DNA of 64,000 bases from Roseiarcus sp963730555 (GTDB lineage: Bacteria; Pseudomonadota; Alphaproteobacteria; Rhizobiales; Beijerinckiaceae), in NCBI GenBank assembly GCA_963730555.1, contig CAVSSS010000016.1:88509-152508 (forward strand), given 5' to 3'. Below, in pieces: positions 9,950 to 19,643 of this stretch; position 1 is the first letter of the stretch, and each line of letters opens with the position of its first letter. The position numbers and the translations under genes are program-made. The notes beneath the pieces are model-generated. The model did not search any database. It saw only the letters and a program-made list of their open reading frames with translations, and had not been told where the DNA came from.

Positions 9950-10267
9950 ATGATCATCGATCTCAGGACCTACACAATGGTCCCTGGGCGGTTGGGCGCC
10001 TGGCTCAAGTTGTACGAGGCCGAGGGCATGCCCATCCACGTGCGGCATCTCGGTCAACCGATCGGCGTGTTCACCACCGACGTCGGGACCGTCAACCAGG
10101 TCGTATTCCTGTGGGGCTTCGAGAGTCAGGCGGACCGCGAGCGCCAGCGCGATGCGCTGGAGGCCGATCCCGACTGGGTCGCCTATCGCCGGAAGAGCGC
10201 CGAGGCGGGCAACGTGCAGCATCAGGAGTGCAAGATCATCAAGTCAACCAAATTCTCGCCGATGTGA
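9950..10267 (+). CDS. NIPSNAP-family protein
   Basis: A 105-residue protein beginning MIIDLRTYTMVPGRLGAWL, the hallmark opening of bacterial NIPSNAP proteins, with the conserved LWGFESQADRERQR segment and a closing KIIKSTKFSPM. These are dimeric alpha/beta-barrel proteins related to antibiotic-biosynthesis monooxygenases, with no firm biochemical role. A GGGAGG ribosome site sits just upstream of the ATG. It lies 25 bp before an SDR gene and upstream of an ABC importer, so a catabolic operon for an unknown substrate is a reasonable inference. Confidence 0.88.
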   Translation: MIIDLRTYTMVPGRLGAWLKLYEAEGMPIHVRHLGQPIGVFTTDVGTVNQVVFLWGFESQADRERQRDALEADPDWVAYRRKSAEAGNVQHQECKIIKSTKFSPM

Positions 10268-10292
10268 GTTCGACGGCCCAGAGGATCGAGAC

Positions 10293-11099
10293 GTGATCGA
10301 CTATCGCAAGCTTTTTGATCTGAACGGCAAGACGGCGGTTGTCCTGGGTGCGGCGTCCGGCATCGGCAAGTCATCGGCCGAGGCGCTGGCTAACCTTGGC
10401 GCGCAAGTCCTATGCGCCGACCGCGACCGTGAGCGCGTCGAGGCGACTGTCGCTGGCATTCGCGCGGCAGGCGGTCGAGCCGAAGCGATCGTGACAGACG
10501 CCGCCCTGCCGGGCGACGTGTCGGCGCTGGCTGAGGCGGCGAAGGCTCAATTTCCGCGCATCGACATCGCCGTGACCACGCCGGGATTGAATATCCGCAA
10601 AACGATTCTCGACTACACCGAGGAGGACCTTGATCGTGTCCTCAACCTCAACATCAAGGGAACCGTCTATTTCTTCCAGGCGTTTGGACGCATCATGATG
10701 GATCAGGGCGGGGGGAGTCTGATCGCCTGTTCTTCGGTGCGCGCGGTCACGATCGAGCCGGGCCTCGCCGTCTACGGCGCCACCAAGGCCGCCATCGTCC
10801 TCCTGGTCAAGGGCTTTGCCTCTGAAGTCGGCCGCTTTGGCGTACGCGTCAACGCGATTGCTCCAAGCATTGCCGAGACGGCGCTAACCGAGCCGTTCAA
10901 GCAGCGGCCTGACATCCACAAACTCTACGCGGCGCATACCGTGTTCAATCGATGGGGCGCGGCCGACGAAGTCGCGTGTGCAGTGGCGTTTCTGGCGTCC
11001 GATGCGGCGAGCTACGTCAGCGGGAGCACGCTATTTGTCGACGGCGGCTGGACTGCGATTGACGGACCGCCAACGGGGCTGACGCAACTTACGCGATGA
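10293..11099 (+). CDS. Short-chain dehydrogenase/reductase
   Basis: A 268-residue classical SDR. The Rossmann cofactor motif GAASGIGK is at residues 18-25, an acidic residue in LCADRDRE after the second strand suggests NAD(H) preference, and the catalytic YGATKAA (YxxxK) follows a Ser in ACSSV. The C-terminal SGSTLFVDGGW is typical of the family. I place the start at the GTG at 10293 because GAGG lies 8 bp upstream and the protein begins directly before the Rossmann fold; the frame extends further upstream but overlaps the NIPSNAP gene. The substrate cannot be read from sequence; context suggests a sugar, polyol or hydroxy acid. Confidence 0.92.
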   Translation: MIDYRKLFDLNGKTAVVLGAASGIGKSSAEALANLGAQVLCADRDRERVEATVAGIRAAGGRAEAIVTDAALPGDVSALAEAAKAQFPRIDIAVTTPGLNIRKTILDYTEEDLDRVLNLNIKGTVYFFQAFGRIMMDQGGGSLIACSSVRAVTIEPGLAVYGATKAAIVLLVKGFASEVGRFGVRVNAIAPSIAETALTEPFKQRPDIHKLYAAHTVFNRWGAADEVACAVAFLASDAASYVSGSTLFVDGGWTAIDGPPTGLTQLTR

Positions 11100-11290
11100 G
11101 GTCGATTGCGGCGACGCTCCGTTGGTTTCGGTGATCGGTGAGCGGGCCTCGCTCCGGGTGACAAATCTGGCGCGAGAAGCCGCCGAAATCGAAGGTGGCG
11201 GCGCGCCTTGCCCTCGTCGCTGCGCGGTGTAGACTTGATGGAAGAAGCAATGCAGAGGCGTCGAATGCGGCGCCAGCAAGGGAGGACGAC

Positions 11291-12601
11291 ATGATCGACG
11301 TCACCAGGCGGCGAATCTTGCAATCTGGCGGCGCGGCCGGGTTGCTGCTGATGCCGGGCGTCGCGCGCGCCGAAGCGGCCTGGAATGGGCCTCCGCCCGA
11401 ATCTGGCGCCTCAATCCGCGTTTTGCGCTGGAAGCAATTCATCCAGGCGGAATTCGACAGCTTCGTCGCCAACACCAAGAAATTCACCGAGAAAACCGGC
11501 GTCAAAGTGCGGATCGAGGCCGAAAGCTGGGACGACATCCGACCGAAATCCGCGGTCGCCGCCAATGTCGGCGCCGGCCCCGACATCATCATGGGCACGC
11601 TCGACGATCCGTTCAAGTTCCCCGAAAAGCTGATAGACCTCACCGACGTCGCCGAATATCTCGGCGCCAAATACGGCGGTTGGTATCCGATCGCCCGCAA
11701 ATATGGGATGCACGGCGATCGCTGGATCGCGCTCCCGCAGGGCGCGACCGGCGGCTGCATGAACTATCGCATCAGCGCCATGCACGCCGCCGGCTTCGAT
11801 GAGTTCCCGAAGGATACGGCGGGCTATCTAAAGTTATGCCAGGGCCTCAAAAAGGCCGGCAAGCCGCCTGGCTTCGCGCTCGGCCACGCGACCGGCGACG
11901 CCAACGGTTGGACCCAGTGGTGTATGTGGGCTTTCGGCGGCAAGACGGTCGACGACAAAAACAATGTCGCGATCGATTCGCCCGAGACGGTCGCTGCCCT
12001 CGAATATGCCAAGCAGCTCTATGCAACCTATATCGATGGCGTGTTGTCATGGCTCGATCCAAGCAACAACAAAGCCTTCCTCGCCGATCAGATCAGCCTG
12101 ACGTTGAATGGCATATCGATCTACACGGTCGCTAAAAACTCGCCTGAACCGGCGCTAAAGGCGATCGCCGCCGACATGGACCACGCCAATATGCCGATTG
12201 GGCCAGTCGGAAAGCCGACCGAGCAGCAAAACATCCTCAACACCTACGCATACGCCTACACGAAATATCCGAATGCGGTCCGCGAATATCTCCGATTCAT
12301 GTGGGAAAAGCCGCAGGTCGACTATTGGGAGACCCAGTCGAACGGATACATGGCGCCTCCGTTGCCAGCCTGGAACGACAATCCGATCTGGACGGCGGAT
12401 CCAAAGGTTACTCCGTTCCGCGATGTTCTGAAATACGCGCTGGACGACGGCTATTCCGGCTCACTAGGAACTGCGTCAGCGGCAACTATGGGCGATTTCG
12501 TAGTGGTCGACATGTTTGCTGAGGCCTGCACCGGGAACAAGTCGCCCAAAGCGGCGGCGCACGATGCCGCGGAGCAGGTGAAACGATATTACACCGCCTA
12601 G
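11291..12601 (+). CDS. ABC importer substrate-binding protein, sugar type
   Basis: A 436-residue extracellular solute-binding protein family 1 member. It begins with a twin-arginine signal (TRRRILQSGGAAG, then LLLMPGVARAEA), so it is probably exported folded via Tat. IRVLRWKQFIQAEFD and the IMGTLDDPFKFPEKLIDL segment resemble carbohydrate-binding family members. ATG 11291 is preceded by GGGAGG; an in-frame extension to 11195 has no ribosome site and no signal. Two MalF/MalG-type permease genes follow at once. The ligand is unknown; the upstream SDR suggests a sugar or polyol. Confidence 0.92.
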   Translation: MIDVTRRRILQSGGAAGLLLMPGVARAEAAWNGPPPESGASIRVLRWKQFIQAEFDSFVANTKKFTEKTGVKVRIEAESWDDIRPKSAVAANVGAGPDIIMGTLDDPFKFPEKLIDLTDVAEYLGAKYGGWYPIARKYGMHGDRWIALPQGATGGCMNYRISAMHAAGFDEFPKDTAGYLKLCQGLKKAGKPPGFALGHATGDANGWTQWCMWAFGGKTVDDKNNVAIDSPETVAALEYAKQLYATYIDGVLSWLDPSNNKAFLADQISLTLNGISIYTVAKNSPEPALKAIAADMDHANMPIGPVGKPTEQQNILNTYAYAYTKYPNAVREYLRFMWEKPQVDYWETQSNGYMAPPLPAWNDNPIWTADPKVTPFRDVLKYALDDGYSGSLGTASAATMGDFVVVDMFAEACTGNKSPKAAAHDAAEQVKRYYTA

Positions 12602-12751
12602 CGGAGCCGTGCATCGCGAATTGGGTTTCGAGTTCTTGCCAGGCGAGCGCTCGCGGGACCGCATGGCGAGGGCAAGCAAGCCGGTCCATACAAGGGAGGC
12701 AAGCATTCGCCGAATTGACTTCCCGCTACGCGACGGCCGGGTCAGCGACTG

Positions 12752-13708
12752 ATGGCTTCCTTGACGCCGGTCCAACGAACGGCGCGCCCTCTCCCGGCGC
12801 GGCGGCGGCTTGCGTTTCGCCTACTCGACGATCGCAACTTTCTCGGCCTCGCCATGATCGCGCCGGCGGCCGCGTTCTTGCTGGTGTTTCTCGCTTACCC
12901 GCTTGCTCTGGGTTTCTGGCTCGGCATGACCGATGCCACGATCGGTCAGCCGGGCCGCTTTGTCGGGTTTGCCAACTTCATCTCCCTCGCCCATGATCCG
13001 ATATTCTGGCTCGTGGTATTCAACACGACGCTCTATACGGTCGTGGCCAGCATCCTGAAATTTGGCTTGGGTCTCTATCTGGCGCTTTTGCTTAACCGCC
13101 GGCTGCCGATGAAGTCGCTCATCCGCGCTGTCGTGCTCCTGCCGTTTGTCACGCCGACCGTGCTTTCGGCGATCGCCTTCTGGTGGATCTACGATCCGCA
13201 GTTTTCGATCATCTCCTGGTCGCTCATCAAACTTGGCGTCATCCACCAGTATATTGATTTTCTCGGCCAGCCCTGGAACGCGCGCTGGTCGGTGATCGCC
13301 GCCAATGTCTGGCGCGGCATCCCGTTCGTGGCGATAACGCTGCTTGCCGGCTTACAGACGATCTCGCCGTCGCTCTACGAAGCGGCGACGCTCGACGGCG
13401 CGGGTCCGTGGCAGCGGTTCCGGTTTGTCACCCTGCCCATGCTGTCGCCGATCATCGCTGTCGTCATGACCTTCTCGGTGCTGCTTACCTTCACCGACTT
13501 CCAACTCATCTACGCCATCACCCGCGGTGGCCCGATCAACGCCACACATTTGATGGCGACGCTGTCCTACGAGCGGGCCATCACTGGAGGCCGCCTCGGC
13601 GAGGGCGCGGCGATTGCCGACGCCATGGTGCCGTTTCTGCTGGGGGCCATCCTGTTCAGTTATTTCGGACTGCAGCGGCGACGCTGGCAGCAAGGCTCGC
13701 GAGACTGA
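12752..13708 (+). CDS. ABC sugar permease, MalF type
   Basis: A 318-residue inner-membrane protein with six predicted transmembrane helices (first near residues 33-57, FLGLAMIAPAAAFLLVFLAY). The cytoplasmic coupling loop is seen as LYEAATLDGAGPWQRFRFVT, the EAA motif of carbohydrate permeases. Its 3' end is 2 bp before the MalG-type gene, so the two permeases are translated together and form the membrane channel for the upstream binding protein. About 150 bp separate it from the binding-protein gene, and I see no gene there. No ATP-binding subunit follows. Confidence 0.92.
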   Translation: MASLTPVQRTARPLPARRRLAFRLLDDRNFLGLAMIAPAAAFLLVFLAYPLALGFWLGMTDATIGQPGRFVGFANFISLAHDPIFWLVVFNTTLYTVVASILKFGLGLYLALLLNRRLPMKSLIRAVVLLPFVTPTVLSAIAFWWIYDPQFSIISWSLIKLGVIHQYIDFLGQPWNARWSVIAANVWRGIPFVAITLLAGLQTISPSLYEAATLDGAGPWQRFRFVTLPMLSPIIAVVMTFSVLLTFTDFQLIYAITRGGPINATHLMATLSYERAITGGRLGEGAAIADAMVPFLLGAILFSYFGLQRRRWQQGSRD

Positions 13709-13710
13709 CG

Positions 13711-14586
13711 ATGGCGGCGAGCAGCGACTCATCCGAAGGCATGGACTATCTTGAGAGCCTGCCGCGCCGGCTGGTCACGCTCTATCTTCCACTCGGCGTC
13801 TTCCTGTTCGTCTTGCTGTTTCCATTCTACTGGATGACGACGACGACCTTTAAGCCCGACGACGAGCTTTACGATTACGCGCGCTTCAATCCGTTCTGGG
13901 TCCACCATCCGACGCTTGCTCACATCGAGAAGCTGTTTTTCGAGACGAGCTATCCCTCCTGGCTCATCAACACCCTGCTCATCTCGGTGGCGGCGACGGC
14001 GATCTCCTTGTTTTGCAGCGTCTGCGCGGCCTATGCGATCGAACGTTTGCGGTTTTCCGGCGCACGCTATATCGGGCTCGCCATCTTTCTCGCCTATCTC
14101 GTGCCGCCCAGCATCCTGTTCATCCCGCTCGCGGCGATCATCTTCAAGCTTGGTCTGTTCGACAGCGACTGGGCGCTCATCCTGACCTATCCGACCTTCC
14201 TCGTGCCGTTCTGCACCTGGCTCTTGATGGGCTATTTCCGCACGATTCCTTATGAGCTTGAGGAATGCGCGCTGATCGACGGCGCAACCCGGCTGCAGAT
14301 CTTATGGAAGATCACTCTGCCGCTGGCGGTCCCCGGCTTGATTTCGGCCGGCATTTTCGCCTTCACGCTGTCCTGGAACGAGTTCATTTACGCGCTGACC
14401 TTCATCTCGTCGTCGGAGAACAAGACGGTTCCGGTCGGCGCCATCACCGAACTGGTCGAAGGCGACGTCTATCACTGGGGTTCGCTGATGGCGGCGGCCC
14501 TGTTCGGTTCGTTGCCGGTGGTAATCATGTACTCGTTTTTCGTCGAGTACTACGTCTCGAGCCTGACTGGGGCGGTGAAAGAGTAG
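13711..14586 (+). CDS. ABC sugar permease, MalG type
   Basis: A 291-residue six-helix permease; the first helix is LYLPLGVFLFVLLFPFYW and the EAA coupling motif is LEECALIDGATRLQILWKI. The ATG at 13711 follows the MalF-type stop by 2 bp; a longer in-frame extension would lie wholly inside the neighbouring gene and is rejected. It completes the membrane part of a carbohydrate-type importer. The expected MsmK/UgpC-like ATPase is absent downstream, where a 130-bp gap leads to a convergent gene, so the transporter presumably uses an ATPase encoded elsewhere. Confidence 0.92.
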   Translation: MAASSDSSEGMDYLESLPRRLVTLYLPLGVFLFVLLFPFYWMTTTTFKPDDELYDYARFNPFWVHHPTLAHIEKLFFETSYPSWLINTLLISVAATAISLFCSVCAAYAIERLRFSGARYIGLAIFLAYLVPPSILFIPLAAIIFKLGLFDSDWALILTYPTFLVPFCTWLLMGYFRTIPYELEECALIDGATRLQILWKITLPLAVPGLISAGIFAFTLSWNEFIYALTFISSSENKTVPVGAITELVEGDVYHWGSLMAAALFGSLPVVIMYSFFVEYYVSSLTGAVKE

Positions 14587-14712
14587 CGATCAAGAAGGGG
14601 ATGGACTCTCGATCCTGAAACGGCTGGTCGTTGATCCGCCCCCTCGAACCGGCGCGCAAATCATCGCTGAAACCGTCCAAGCGAACCAATGGCCGCGCGG
14701 TTGATGTTTCGG

Positions 14713-14958
14713 CTACATCGCCATCGCGTCCTTGGTGCACTTCTTGACGAAAGAGGTCATTGCGGCGCCATGCAGGTTCTTGTCCTTGGCCTGCCCCTCG
14801 CAAGACGTCCTCTCGCATTTCGTCATGAAGCTGGTCTTGGCGGCGCCGGCAAGCTTCTTGTCTGTGGCCTGTGTCATACAGGGGTCATCGGCGTAGGCGA
14901 GCCCCGGGGCTCCGGCGAGGCCTAGCGCGAGCGCAACCAGCGCGATCGTCGTGGTCAT
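14713..14958 (-). CDS. PsiF-like small secreted protein
   Basis: An 81-residue protein with a Sec signal peptide (IALVALALGLAGAPGLAYA) and two copies of a cysteine-framed repeat, CMTQATDKKLAGAAKTSFM and CEGQAKDKNLHGAAMTSFV, each ending near a KC. This is the PsiF (phosphate-starvation-inducible) repeat layout; the molecular role of PsiF is unknown. ATG at 14956-14958 is chosen because GGAG lies about 8 bp upstream and the signal begins there. A related but divergent gene lies at 54.3-54.6 kb. Likely periplasmic. Confidence 0.85.
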   Translation of the reverse strand: MTTTIALVALALGLAGAPGLAYADDPCMTQATDKKLAGAAKTSFMTKCERTSCEGQAKDKNLHGAAMTSFVKKCTKDAMAM

Positions 14959-15140
14959 TGATATATCTCCCAAATCAGGCCGCCCCTTTGCGGCCATGAA
15001 TTCAAGCATAACCACGCCGGCGCGCCGTGGCGAGGGCCAGGTCTGACCCCCGAGACGCAAATTTGGCTCACCTCGTATCGATTTTGAAGGAAATGTTGCA
15101 AAAGGCTCGGCCTCAAGACCCGTCGAATCGGAATGGAGTG

Positions 15141-16469
15141 ATGCGGCGAGCGACGAACCGGCTCTTGATCCTGCTCGTCCTGGCGCTGCTGGCGCTCGGC
15201 GCGGCGGCGCAGCTCGCGCTCATACACGTTCCCGTCCCCCCGCTCGCCTTCGCAGCTGCCGGCGCCATACTGGGGTTGCTGCTCGTTATCGCGAGGCTTC
15301 CGCTTGTCGCGCGTCGCCCGGTCGTGTTCCTGCTTACCCTCGCTCTGCTCGCGGCTTTGACCGGCGGGCTCGCCTATTTCCAGTTCCTCATCAAGCCGAA
15401 CATCGTGAAGGGGTTCATCAGCGCCGCCTTCGCGCCGAAGCCGACAGCGGTGACGGCGGAAGCGGCGAAAGTCGAAGACTGGCCTCCCGAGCTGACGGCA
15501 ATCGGGACGTTGCGCGCCTATCAGGGCGTCCTCATCGCGCCTCAGGCGGCCGGGATGGTGACGGCGAAGCATTTCGAGTCGGGCGAAGACGTCGAAGCCG
15601 GCGCGCTGCTTATCAATATCGACAATTCGGTCGAGCAGGCGGATCTCGCCAACGGCCTGGCGCAACTGAAGAACGCCGAGGCGACGTTTGCGCGCCAAAA
15701 GACGCTCGTCGCTCAAGGCAACACTCCCCAATCGACGGTCGACGCCGCAATCGCCACGCGCGATTCCGCCGCCGCGACGGTTGAGCGGACGCGGGCGGTC
15801 ATCGCTCAAAAGGCGATCAAGGCGCCCTTCGCCGGCAGGCTTGGCCTGCGTAATGTCGATCTCGGGCAATATGTCGCGGTGGGGACGAGCCTCGTGACCC
15901 TGCAGCAGCTCGACCCGATTTACGCTGACTTTCCCGTGCCAGAGGAGGCTTTGCGCTCGCTCGCCGTCGGTCAGCTGGTCAAGATGACCGTCGACGCTAT
16001 CCCTGGCCGCAGCTTCGAGGGCAAGATCGAGGCGATCGATGCGCGCGTAAGCGCCGAGTCGCGCAACGTGACCGCTCGCGCAGTGTTCGCCAACCCGGAT
16101 CGCAAGCTTCTGCCCGGCATGTTCGCCAATCTGACGGTCACGACAGGAGAGCCCGCTTCATTGCTGACCGTGCCCCGCACGGCGATCGTTTACAGTCTTT
16201 ACGGCGACAATGTCTTCGTCGTCAGAGCGGCCCCGCATGCGCGCGAGGAAGGCGGCGTGAGCGATCACGGCGGCGCGAGCGGCCTCATCGTAGAGCGGCG
16301 TTTCGTTAAGGTCGGTCCGGCGCGCGGCGAGAGAATTGCGGTCGAGGAGGGCTTAAGGGCAGGCGAGCGCGTGGTGACTGCGGGCCAAATCAAGCTGCAG
16401 GCCTATATGCCGGTCACGATCGACGAAGCGGCCGCGCTTCCGACGCCTGCCGAAACGCCACGGCCGTGA
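15141..16469 (+). CDS. RND efflux periplasmic adaptor (MFP)
   Basis: A membrane-fusion protein of about 442 residues. The N-terminus has three hydrophobic stretches (LLILLVLALLALGAAAQ, a second around residues 40-52 and a third around 62-77), more than the usual single anchor, so the adaptor may have extra membrane helices. The lipoyl-like half-motifs (GVLIAPQAAGMVTAKHF and APFAGRLGLRNVDLGQYV) frame a short alpha-helical hairpin, followed by the beta-barrel (LPGMFANLTV). It is 10 bp upstream of the RND pump gene and pairs with it. ATG 15141 has a GGAG upstream; the frame is open back to 15027 but without a convincing start. No outer-membrane channel gene is present. Confidence 0.92.
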   Translation: MRRATNRLLILLVLALLALGAAAQLALIHVPVPPLAFAAAGAILGLLLVIARLPLVARRPVVFLLTLALLAALTGGLAYFQFLIKPNIVKGFISAAFAPKPTAVTAEAAKVEDWPPELTAIGTLRAYQGVLIAPQAAGMVTAKHFESGEDVEAGALLINIDNSVEQADLANGLAQLKNAEATFARQKTLVAQGNTPQSTVDAAIATRDSAAATVERTRAVIAQKAIKAPFAGRLGLRNVDLGQYVAVGTSLVTLQQLDPIYADFPVPEEALRSLAVGQLVKMTVDAIPGRSFEGKIEAIDARVSAESRNVTARAVFANPDRKLLPGMFANLTVTTGEPASLLTVPRTAIVYSLYGDNVFVVRAAPHAREEGGVSDHGGASGLIVERRFVKVGPARGERIAVEEGLRAGERVVTAGQIKLQAYMPVTIDEAAALPTPAETPRP

Positions 16470-16479
16470 CGGATCGCCG

Positions 16480-19400
16480 ATGAACGCTTTCACCGATCTC
16501 TTCATCCGCCGGCCGGTGCTGGCGACCGTGGTCAGTCTGCTCATCCTGCTGATCGGTGGAATGGCCGCGTTCAGGCTGCAGGTTCGTCAATTCCCCGAGA
16601 CCTCGAACACCACGATCACCATCACCACGACCTATCCCGGCGCGGCCGCCGACGTCATCAAGGGGTTCATCACAACTCCGATCGAGCAGGCGGTGGCCAG
16701 CTCCGAGGGGATCGACACGCTGGTCTCGACCTCGCAGCAGAACACCTCGACGATCACGCTCAATCTGCGTCTCGACGCCAATCCCGACCGGGCGATGGCC
16801 GACACCCTGTCCAAGGTCAATCAGGTGCGCGGGCTCTTGCCGCGCGACGCCAATGATCCCGTGGTGGTCAAGCAGACAGGACAGGGCTACGCGCTCATGT
16901 ATCTGTCGTTCAACTCGGAAGTGATGAGCGCGTCCCAGATCACCGACTATTTGACCCGCATCGTTCAGCCTCGTCTGCAGACCGTTGACGGGGTCGCCAA
17001 CGCCCAGATTCTCGGCGGCCAGACCTTCGCAATGCGCATCTGGCTCGACCCGACCCGCATGGCGTCCTTAGGGGTGACCGCAAACGACGTGCGAGCGGCG
17101 CTCGCCGCCAACAATTTCACCACCGCCGCCGGCGAGGTCAAAGGCGACTACACCCAGATCAGCGTCAACGCGCCGACGTCCCTCGACAGCGCCAAAGCGT
17201 TCGGGCAGCTGGTGATTGCAACGCACGGCGACGCGCTCGTGCGCCTCGGAGACATTTCGAAGATCGAGCTCGGGCCCCAAAGCGTCGATTCCTCCTCAGT
17301 GTTCGACGGCCTCAAGGCGGTGTTCGTCGGCATCTATGGCACGCCGGAGGCCAATCCGCTGACCGTGATCGACGGCGTCCGCGCGATCATGCCGAGCATC
17401 CAGAGCCAGTTGCCAGCGGGCTTGCGAGCCACAATCGCCTATGATTCGACCACCTTCATCCGCGCCTCGATCTATGAGGTCGCCAAGACGCTCGCCGAGG
17501 CGGCGGCGATCGTGATCGTGGTGATTTTCCTCTTTCTCGGCAATCTGCGCTCGACCTTCATCCCGATCGTCACCATTCCGCTTTCGCTCATCGGCGTGAT
17601 GATCGCGCTGATGGCCCTCGGCTACTCGATCAATCTTTTGACCCTGCTGGCGCTCGTGCTCGGCATCGGTCTCGTGGTCGACGACGCGATTGTGGTGGTG
17701 GAGAACATTCACCGCCATATCGAGGAGGGCATGACGCCCTTCGACGCGGCGATTCGGGGCGCGCATGAGATCGCGCTGCCGATCATTGCTATGACCATTA
17801 CCCTCGCAGCGGTCTACGCCCCGATCGGCTTCGTCTCGGGCGTGACCGGGGTTCTCTTTCGCGAATTCGCCTTCACTCTCGCCGGCGCTGTCATCGTCTC
17901 CGGCTTCATTGCGCTAACGCTGTCGCCCATGATGTGCTCGAAGCTGCTTAGCCGGGAAAAGAGCGAAGGCTGGTTCGCGCGGACGCTCGATCGTGCTTTC
18001 CTAAGCCTTCGCCGCGCCTATAAGCGCCGCCTCCACAGCTCGCTCAACTTCCGCGCGCTGACCCTTCTCATCCTGGTCGGGCTCCTGGCTCTGACCGCCG
18101 TCATGTACGCCTCGACCCCGCGCGAGCTTGCTCCGGAGGAGGATCAGGGCATTCTCCTTTCGCTCGTCAAGACGCCACAGCTCGGCAACCTCGATTACAC
18201 GGAGCAGGCGACGCAACGCCTGTATGACGGCGTGCGTGGAACGCCGGAAATCGCGCACGTTTTCACCATCAACGGCTCTGCCGGCGTCCGCAACGCCTTC
18301 GCCGGCTTTCTCCTCAAACCTTGGGACCAGCGGAGCAAAACTCAGAAGCAGATTCTTGGCGAGCTCAGGCCGAAATTCCTCGCGGTGCCGCAGGCGCAGG
18401 TGCAGGCGTTTTCACCCCCGGCGCTGCCCGGCTCGACCGGCGGCGCGCCGATGCAGTTCGTCATTCGCACCACCGGCGACTATACGACACTCGCGGATGT
18501 CGCGCTCAAAATGCAGCAAGCGGCCCAGGAAAGCGGGCTCTTCCTGTTCACCGACGTCGACCTCAAATTCGATACGCCACAACTCGAGTTCAAGGTCGAC
18601 GCCGACAAGGCCAACCGCATCGGCGTGAACATGTCCGATGTCGGCACGGCGCTGGCGACCATGCTTGGCGGCAACTACGTCAATCTGTTCAGCCTTTACG
18701 GGCGCAGCTACCAGGTCATACCGCAGGCGCCGCGCGAGTTCCGTTTCTCACCCGATTGGTTGACCCGCTATCAGGTGCGCGCCAGAAACGGCGAGCTTGT
18801 CCCGCTCTCGGCGGTGGCGAGCGTATCGGAAAAAGTGCAGCCCAATGCGCTGACGAGCTTCCAGCAGCTCAATTCCGCCACCCTGTCGGGCGTGCCTTTT
18901 CCCGGCCGGACGCTCGGCGAGGCGCTCGATTTCCTGACCGCGAAATCGAAGGAGATCTTCCCGGAAGGCTACACCTATGACTTCCAGGGCGATTCGCGCC
19001 AGTACGAGCAGGAGGGCAACGCGCTCGTCTATGTGTTCGTGTTCGCGCTCATCGTCATCTATCTCGTGCTCGCCGCGCAATATGAGAGCTTCCGCGATCC
19101 GCTCATCATTCTCATCGCCTTGCCGACGGCGCTGTTCGGCGCGCTTCTGCCGCTCAACATCGGCGGCGTCCTCGGCTTCGCCAGCGTCAACATCTATTCG
19201 CAAATCGGTCTCGTCACGCTGATCGGCCTCATTTCCAAGCACGGCATCCTGATGGTCGATTTCGCCAATCGGCTGCAGGAGACCCGCGGCCATTCCCGCC
19301 GCAGCGCAATCGAGGAGGCGGCCGCGGTGCGGTTGAGGCCCATCCTCATGACCACCGCCGCGATGGTGGTCGGCATGGCGCCCCTCATCTTCGCCACCGG

Positions 19401-19584
19401 GGCTGGCGCGGTCTCGCGCTTCAACATCGGCGTCACCATCTTCTTCGGCATGGCGATCGGCACGCTGTTCACGCTGTTCGTCACCCCCGCGGTCTATACG
19501 TTCCTCGCCCACGACCATGCGGCGGCGATGGCGAAAGAGAAGGCGCTCGGGCATCTCAAGGAGGAGCCGGTCGAGGTCGGCTGA
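16480..19584 (+). CDS. RND multidrug efflux pump, AcrB/MdtB family
   Basis: A 1034-residue inner-membrane proton antiporter of full family length. It starts NAFTDLFIRRPVLATVVSL, typical of HAE-1 pumps, and shows the duplicated layout of one helix, a large periplasmic loop and a helix bundle, repeated. The proton-relay aspartates are seen in GIGLVVDDAIVVVEN in TM4, and the second half has GLISKHGILMVDFAN. It forms an operon with the adaptor 10 bp upstream and is expected to export hydrophobic drugs or metabolites as a trimer. The substrate is not predictable. It is followed by a convergent amidase gene. Confidence 0.95.
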   Translation: MNAFTDLFIRRPVLATVVSLLILLIGGMAAFRLQVRQFPETSNTTITITTTYPGAAADVIKGFITTPIEQAVASSEGIDTLVSTSQQNTSTITLNLRLDANPDRAMADTLSKVNQVRGLLPRDANDPVVVKQTGQGYALMYLSFNSEVMSASQITDYLTRIVQPRLQTVDGVANAQILGGQTFAMRIWLDPTRMASLGVTANDVRAALAANNFTTAAGEVKGDYTQISVNAPTSLDSAKAFGQLVIATHGDALVRLGDISKIELGPQSVDSSSVFDGLKAVFVGIYGTPEANPLTVIDGVRAIMPSIQSQLPAGLRATIAYDSTTFIRASIYEVAKTLAEAAAIVIVVIFLFLGNLRSTFIPIVTIPLSLIGVMIALMALGYSINLLTLLALVLGIGLVVDDAIVVVENIHRHIEEGMTPFDAAIRGAHEIALPIIAMTITLAAVYAPIGFVSGVTGVLFREFAFTLAGAVIVSGFIALTLSPMMCSKLLSREKSEGWFARTLDRAFLSLRRAYKRRLHSSLNFRALTLLILVGLLALTAVMYASTPRELAPEEDQGILLSLVKTPQLGNLDYTEQATQRLYDGVRGTPEIAHVFTINGSAGVRNAFAGFLLKPWDQRSKTQKQILGELRPKFLAVPQAQVQAFSPPALPGSTGGAPMQFVIRTTGDYTTLADVALKMQQAAQESGLFLFTDVDLKFDTPQLEFKVDADKANRIGVNMSDVGTALATMLGGNYVNLFSLYGRSYQVIPQAPREFRFSPDWLTRYQVRARNGELVPLSAVASVSEKVQPNALTSFQQLNSATLSGVPFPGRTLGEALDFLTAKSKEIFPEGYTYDFQGDSRQYEQEGNALVYVFVFALIVIYLVLAAQYESFRDPLIILIALPTALFGALLPLNIGGVLGFASVNIYSQIGLVTLIGLISKHGILMVDFANRLQETRGHSRRSAIEEAAAVRLRPILMTTAAMVVGMAPLIFATGAGAVSRFNIGVTIFFGMAIGTLFTLFVTPAVYTFLAHDHAAAMAKEKALGHLKEEPVEVG

Positions 19585-19643
19585 GGGATGGCGCGCCGAA
19601 CGCTTCGCGGGTAGCTTTTCATGTCCTGGCTAGCGGCAGCCGC

